Source: Rhodospirillaceae bacterium (GTDB taxonomy: Bacteria > Pseudomonadota > Alphaproteobacteria > MPNO01 > UBA2964). From it: DNA of 10,708 bases. Position 1 is the stretch's first letter, and each line of letters starts with the position of its first letter. Under the pieces are notes generated by a model. It was not told where the DNA came from and made no database searches. It was given only the letters and a program-made list of their open reading frames with translations. Below, piece by piece: positions 7,443 to 10,708 of this stretch. The position numbers and the translations under genes are program-made. The stretch covers positions 1-10,708 of the forward strand of contig JABJKO010000165.1 of NCBI GenBank assembly GCA_018660305.1, in the 5' to 3' direction.

Positions 7443-8171
7443 ATGAGCGTGATCTTCAACAGCTTTATCGAATCCTGTGGCAGCGCAAAGAACGCCGCAG
7501 CGCTTGAGGGCGAGTTGTCGAAAACAATCACCCAGATCGGCTTCGACAAATACGCCTATATCGCCTTTCGGGGCCGCAGCTATAACGGCCGCCCCTATGT
7601 GGTGACCAACTATCCCGAACAATGGCACGACCATTATTCGGAACAGGGCTACGTCAACAAAGACCCGGTCATCGCAACCGCGCAGCAGACCATCACACCC
7701 CTGAACTGGCGGGATATGCTGGATAACGGACGCAAGTTCAGGGAAGAGCGGCGGGTCATCGAAGAAGCCAGTGAATTCGGAATGCTGAACGGCGTCACCA
7801 TCCCCATTCATGGACCCCGGTCGGATTTTGCGACCCTGACTGTCGCTTCGGATCTCAACCCGAAGGAATTTCAGTCGTTGATCGGCGAGTTTAAATACGA
7901 TCTCCACCTGCTATCGCTGTATTTCCACGACGAGGTCATGAAAAAGGTTCTGTCCGATGAGACAAACCCGACACGCCCCCTCTCCCCCCGGGAAAGGGAA
8001 TGCCTGCTGTGGACCGCTCAGGGCAAGACCTCGGACGAAATTGCCTCTATCGTGGGTATTTCCCAGGAAACGGTGGTCTTCCACCTGAAGAACGCGATGC
8101 GCAAATTCAACGTGTACAGCAAACACCATGCGGTCGTAAAAGCGATTATCAGCGGCACGATCGCTATTTAA
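7443..8171 (+). CDS. luxR: LuxR-type acyl-homoserine-lactone-responsive transcription factor
   Basis: This 242-residue protein has the standard layout of a quorum-sensing receptor: an N-terminal autoinducer-binding domain (about 15-165) and a C-terminal LuxR helix-turn-helix (about 180-240). The six classic ligand-pocket positions of TraR are all kept at a constant offset of four: W61, Y65, D74, P75, W89 and G117. The DNA-binding landmarks E184, L188 and G194 (TraR E178, L182, G188) are also kept, in LSPREREC and TAQGKTSDEI. This argues for a true acyl-HSL receptor rather than a degenerate 'solo'. It lies 116 bp upstream of the cognate-looking synthase on the same strand and probably controls it. 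No strong Shine-Dalgarno precedes ATG 7443. The upstream gap (7285-7442) is AT-richer near the start and shows no convincing promoter boxes. Confidence 0.95.
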   Translation: MSVIFNSFIESCGSAKNAAALEGELSKTITQIGFDKYAYIAFRGRSYNGRPYVVTNYPEQWHDHYSEQGYVNKDPVIATAQQTITPLNWRDMLDNGRKFREERRVIEEASEFGMLNGVTIPIHGPRSDFATLTVASDLNPKEFQSLIGEFKYDLHLLSLYFHDEVMKKVLSDETNPTRPLSPRERECLLWTAQGKTSDEIASIVGISQETVVFHLKNAMRKFNVYSKHHAVVKAIISGTIAI

Positions 8172-8179
8172 TATATAAT
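8141..8179 (+). promoter_or_regulatory. Possible luxI promoter: inverted repeat plus TATAAT
   Basis: A perfect consensus -10 hexamer TATAAT lies at 8174-8179, just after the luxR stop, in the most AT-rich stretch nearby. No -35 hexamer is correctly spaced before it. In its place is a perfect inverted repeat AGCGAT-N13-ATCGCT (8141-8146 and 8160-8165) inside the luxR 3' end. LuxR-activated promoters often lack a good -35 and carry the activator site there, so this is a candidate. However, the 25-bp spacing is longer than the usual 18-20 bp lux box and the sequence does not resemble the known consensus, so chance is a real alternative. Confidence 0.25.
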
Positions 8180-8202
8180 TATTACAATTAGTTAGGTCTT
8201 CT

Positions 8203-8230
8203 CCACCCTACCCCTCCCTAAGTTGGGAGG
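8203..8230 (+). repeat. Degenerate half copy of the left-edge palindromic repeat, hairpin in the luxR-luxI gap
   Basis: The bases from about 8203 to 8230 match the reverse complement of the right half of the element at 77-104: both begin CCACCCTA, continue with a C-rich run and end in a G-rich arm. It folds as CCTCCC (8213-8218), loop TAAGTT, GGGAGG (8225-8230). The similarity ends after this hairpin, so it is a partial copy. It sits in the untranslated leader of luxI if transcription starts near 8186, and it could also attenuate read-through from luxR. Confidence 0.5.
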
Positions 8231-8287
8231 CTGTATTTCCGCGCGTGAAGATGTCCAATCCAGGCAACCAAAACCGAGGAGGTTGCC

Positions 8288-8926
8288 ATGTTAGACGTCA
8301 TCACAGCCCCAGTGCCCGGTCGGCGCACTGAACTTGAATCCATGTTTCGTTTGCGCGACGAGATTTTTAACCAGCGTATGAATTGGGACGTTGAGTCAAA
8401 AGACGGGATGGAGCGCGACCAGTTCGACGACGTCAACCCGATCTATTTTCTGGCGTATGACGATTATGGCGCACTGTCCGGGACCTGGCGGCTTTTGCCG
8501 ACCACCGGCTCCTACATGATTCGCGATGTGTTTCCGTTCCTGCTCGAGGACGAAGAAGCGCCAAATTCTTTTGAAATCTGGGAAGCCAGCCGCTTCGCCG
8601 TTGGCGGAAACTACTCCGGCCGCGACGGGCTGGCGGCCGTCAATAAGGTGACCGGCGAACTGTTCTGCGGATTGATCGAGTTCTGCGTGTTGAACGGTAT
8701 CGAGGAAATCATCACCGCCTACGATGTCCGTATCGCCCGGCTGTTGAAACGGATCGATTGTCACCCCTTCTGGCAAAGCGGCATGCACAAAATCGGCAAT
8801 ACCACCGCGATAGCCGGCCGGTTCAAGACCAACCTGGAAGTACTGGAACGCATCCGCGAGGCGACGGGAACGACTAATTCGGCCATCCGTGACGTCTTTC
8901 CCTCCGTTGCCGATCTCGCGGCTTAG
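8288..8926 (+). CDS. luxI: LuxI-type acyl-homoserine-lactone synthase
   Basis: The 212-residue product is predicted to make an acyl-homoserine lactone from S-adenosylmethionine and an acyl-ACP or acyl-CoA. All the core residues of the family are visible: R23, F27 and W33 in the N-terminal RLRDEIFNQRMNW, E42, D44 and D47 in MERDQFDD, R68 in GTWRLLPTT, F82 in IRDVFPFL, and E99 and R102 in WEASRFAV. T143 in EEIITAY falls near the position where a Thr is associated with 3-oxo-acyl signals in EsaI and LasI; this is only a hint. The ATG at 8288 is preceded by GAGGAGG with ideal spacing, so it should be strongly translated. The acyl chain cannot be deduced. The next gene starts 13 bp after its stop, indicating co-transcription with the small protein and the P450. 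Confidence 0.95.
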   Translation: MLDVITAPVPGRRTELESMFRLRDEIFNQRMNWDVESKDGMERDQFDDVNPIYFLAYDDYGALSGTWRLLPTTGSYMIRDVFPFLLEDEEAPNSFEIWEASRFAVGGNYSGRDGLAAVNKVTGELFCGLIEFCVLNGIEEIITAYDVRIARLLKRIDCHPFWQSGMHKIGNTTAIAGRFKTNLEVLERIREATGTTNSAIRDVFPSVADLAA

Positions 8927-8939
8927 AGAGAGATCAATC

Positions 8940-9176
8940 ATGAAAAATATACCTGACGACGTAGATTTTACGAACCCGGCCGCCATCAGGGAATGTCTGG
9001 ATTATCTGTACGCGGTGATGATGTATGAGAGAATGACCTTTCCGGCCCTTCTGGTCGGCGCGGCGGCGCTTGCCCTGGACGATCTCGACAGCGAACAGAA
9101 CCAGAGTTTCGATTGCGACGAGGCCGGAAACATCTGCTTTCTCAATGAATTCCAGGACCGGGAACCCACAGGATGA
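8940..9176 (+). CDS. Small acidic protein of unknown function, between luxI and the P450
   Basis: I do not recognise this 78-residue protein. It is acidic, especially at both ends (IPDDVDF near the start; DDLDSEQNQSFDCDE at about 47-61), around an apolar Ala/Leu-rich core (roughly 27-46, FPALLVGAAALALDD), which is more likely a buried amphipathic helix than a membrane span. Three cysteines (about positions 19, 57 and 64) form no recognisable metal motif. The frame is open upstream to 8889, but that would lie inside luxI. ATG 8940 follows the luxI stop by 13 bp and has a GAGAG upstream, so it is the better start. Its TGA overlaps the ATG of the P450 as ATGA, so the two should be translated together. 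A partner or regulator of LuxI or of the P450 is possible; nothing in the sequence proves it. It is too unlike ferredoxin (no CxxCxxC pattern) to be the redox partner. Confidence 0.75.
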   Translation: MKNIPDDVDFTNPAAIRECLDYLYAVMMYERMTFPALLVGAAALALDDLDSEQNQSFDCDEAGNICFLNEFQDREPTG

Positions 9177-10582
9177 GTTTAGGCAGCATTACGTCGCCGG
9201 GCGCCTCTGACGGGGCGCCCGACATATGGCAGGCGCCGCGGCCCAAAGGGAACCCTTTTCTCGGCAATCTGCCCGACCTCCGGCAGGATCCGTTGCGCTA
9301 TCTTATGGAAGTCAGCCAAAAGCACGGAGAGATTGTGCCGCTGAATTTGGGGCCGAGTAAGGTGGTTCTCGTGGCCCAGCCGGACGCCATCGACCACGTG
9401 CTGCAGCGCAACTACCGGAATTACCACAAAAGCCCTTTCTATCAGAAGCTACGGCCGGTTCTCGGAGACGGTCTCGTCATGGCCGAAGATGACGACTGGC
9501 GGCGCCAGCGGCAATTGATCCAGCCGGCGTTCCACAAGGACCGTCTTCAGGCGTTCGATAATATCGTCGTGAGTGCGACGGCGGAGATGCTTGACGGCTG
9601 GTCGGTGGCGGAGAGGGAAGATGCACCGGTCGATGTGTTCGACTCCATGATGGCGCTCTCGCTGGAAGTCATGATCAGAGCGTTCTTCGGCATCAGCGCA
9701 CCCCACGTCAAACAAACCGTTATGGAGTGCGTCGCCATTATGCTCGATGATTCCGAGCGGCGCGTCTGGTCCCTGTTCGATCTGCCTATGTCCGTCCCAA
9801 CGCCAAACAATGTCCGCCTGCGCCGCGCCATAGAACGCCTAGATTCCGTTGTCCTGGAGATCGTGGAACGACACCGGAACAATCCCAATCAGGCACCCAA
9901 TCTGCTGTCGATGATGGCCGATGCGGTCGGCGATCCGGAAACCGAATGGTTCGGCATCGGTCAGCTACTCGACGAAGTAAAAACAATGCTGATCGTCGGG
10001 CACGAGACAACGGGCACGGCATTGGCCTGGACGTTCTATCTGTTGTCCCGGCACCCCGATGCCTGGCGCCGTATGCAGGAGGAGATCGCGACCAATCTGG
10101 GTCCGGGCACGCCGACCGCCGCGGACGCGGCAGGGCTGAAATTCACCCGCATGGTCATTCAGGAATCGCTGCGCCTGTATCCGCCTGCCTGGACCATGTC
10201 GCGTGTTGCCCTGGAAGACGATTGCATCGGCGGCTATGCCATTCCGGCAGGGACCAATCTCATGCTGTCGCCCTATATCGTCCAACGGAATGCGGCCTAC
10301 TGGCCAAATCCGGAGGGCTTCGATCCGGCACGGTTCGAAAATTTCGACACCGGTAAACAGACAGCCGACACCTATTTTCCGTTCGGCGGAGGACCGCGGC
10401 GCTGTATCGGAGAACATTTTGCGGTCATGGAGATGTCGCTTGTGCTCGCCATGATCACCCAGAAATTCCGGCTTGATTTGATACCGGGACAAAATGTTCA
10501 ACCGGTGCCAAAAATTTCCCTGCGGCCCAGCAAGGCTGTACAAATGAGCGTAAACCGCGTCGATCACCCTCGATATCATTGA
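9173..10582 (+). CDS. Cytochrome P450 monooxygenase
   Basis: This 469-residue protein is a complete soluble bacterial P450, with no N-terminal membrane anchor. It shows the C-helix WRRQR (109-113), the I-helix oxygen-activation motif GHETTGTA (276-283), the K-helix ExxR (E331-R334, ESLRLYPP), the FDPARF segment (383-388) and the haem loop FPFGGGPRRCIG with the ligand C411. The layout, with an early proline-rich PRPKGNPFLGNLP and an ETT I-helix, is closest to the fatty-acid or terpenoid-oxidising CYP102/CYP110/CYP4-like clans; the substrate is not readable. No reductase or ferredoxin is fused or adjacent, so electrons must come from elsewhere. Its start overlaps the preceding stop by ATGA and there is no separate strong ribosome-binding site, which suggests coupled translation. 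Placement in the luxI transcript suggests quorum-dependent production and possibly a role in modifying the acyl-HSL, its acyl precursor, or a secondary metabolite. Confidence 0.95.
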   Translation: MSLGSITSPGASDGAPDIWQAPRPKGNPFLGNLPDLRQDPLRYLMEVSQKHGEIVPLNLGPSKVVLVAQPDAIDHVLQRNYRNYHKSPFYQKLRPVLGDGLVMAEDDDWRRQRQLIQPAFHKDRLQAFDNIVVSATAEMLDGWSVAEREDAPVDVFDSMMALSLEVMIRAFFGISAPHVKQTVMECVAIMLDDSERRVWSLFDLPMSVPTPNNVRLRRAIERLDSVVLEIVERHRNNPNQAPNLLSMMADAVGDPETEWFGIGQLLDEVKTMLIVGHETTGTALAWTFYLLSRHPDAWRRMQEEIATNLGPGTPTAADAAGLKFTRMVIQESLRLYPPAWTMSRVALEDDCIGGYAIPAGTNLMLSPYIVQRNAAYWPNPEGFDPARFENFDTGKQTADTYFPFGGGPRRCIGEHFAVMEMSLVLAMITQKFRLDLIPGQNVQPVPKISLRPSKAVQMSVNRVDHPRYH

Positions 10583-10608
10583 CGGAGAACAACTGAAATG
10601 TGCATGGG

Positions 10609-10708
10609 ATGATCGACAGCCTGGAGGCGGAGACCGCCCAAACAGTGATTGATAAAGAGATGCTGACCGTCGCTCTGAAATCCGGAGGGCGATTGCGCGA
10701 GGCGCAGG
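10609..10708 (+). CDS. Start of an unidentified gene, cut by the window edge
   Basis: A frame opens at ATG 10609 and stays open for 33 codons to the edge (MIDSLEAETAQTVIDKEM, then a Lys/Arg-rich stretch). An in-frame GTG at 10600 would add three residues. The nearest ribosome-binding-like site, GGAG at 10584-10587, is best spaced for a different frame (ATG 10598), which encodes only MCMG and ends in a TGA overlapping ATG 10609 as ATGA. The true start is therefore uncertain. It lies 26 bp after the P450 stop on the same strand and may be a further member of the luxI operon. I recognise no family from this fragment. Confidence 0.35.
   Translation, partial: MIDSLEAETAQTVIDKEMLTVALKSGGRLREAQ

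Noticed and set aside
7432..7446. Mini-ORF (MSFE) overlapping the luxR start by ATGA
   Set aside because: It is only four codons long, has no ribosome-binding site, and can easily arise by chance.
8235..8252. Imperfect 18-bp palindrome upstream of luxI considered as a lux box
   Set aside because: Only about six of nine positions are symmetric and the sequence does not resemble known lux boxes.
8889..8939. N-terminal extension of the small protein into luxI
   Set aside because: It would overlap the luxI coding end by 38 bases. The internal ATG at 8940 follows the luxI stop and has a GAGAG upstream.
1..10708. CRISPR arrays, tRNA or rRNA genes, insertion sequence transposases
   Set aside because: No regularly spaced direct repeats, no rRNA or tRNA-like sequence and no transposase motifs were seen.

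Overview
The window looks like part of an alphaproteobacterial chromosome, possibly Rhodospirillales-like. The basis is its GC-rich coding sequence, the types of protein present and C/G-rich intergenic hairpin repeats of a kind common in that group. This placement is an inference from the sequence alone. Nine intact protein genes are visible, plus one gene remnant and one gene start cut by the right edge.

Left half (about 1-6180, minus strand): a catabolic-looking cluster. Reading in the direction of transcription, it holds a class II (AraD/FucA-type) aldolase, a xanthine dehydrogenase-family molybdopterin-binding large subunit, an M24 'pita-bread' hydrolase with a degenerate metal site, and an AMP-forming acyl-CoA ligase. 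The last three form a tight operon: a 4-bp ATGA overlap joins the first two and a 24-bp gap separates the last two. A plausible sigma70 promoter (TTGACG-N17-TGGAAT) sits just upstream of the molybdoenzyme. The genes suggest hydroxylation, C-N or amide cleavage, CoA activation and retro-aldol cleavage of some organic substrate, but the substrate cannot be read from the sequence. Between the aldolase and the molybdoenzyme, on the opposite strand, lies a 44-codon remnant of a rhodanese-like gene. A 104-bp mirror-arranged hairpin repeat occupies the left edge.

Middle (6180-7284, plus strand): a SurE-family nucleotide phosphatase that carries an N-terminal export signal, which is unusual for a family best known from the cytoplasm.

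Right half (7443-10708, plus strand): a complete acyl-homoserine-lactone quorum-sensing pair. A LuxR-type receptor with all the classical ligand- and DNA-binding residues is followed by a LuxI-type synthase with all its core catalytic residues. The synthase is followed after 13 bp by a 78-residue acidic protein I do not recognise, and that gene overlaps a complete cytochrome P450 by ATGA. The layout suggests that the small protein and the P450 are made together with the signal synthase. They may tailor, supply or turn over the signal, or they may be an output of the circuit. This luxR-luxI-small protein-P450 arrangement is the most interesting system in the window. A further reading frame begins after the P450 and runs off the edge.
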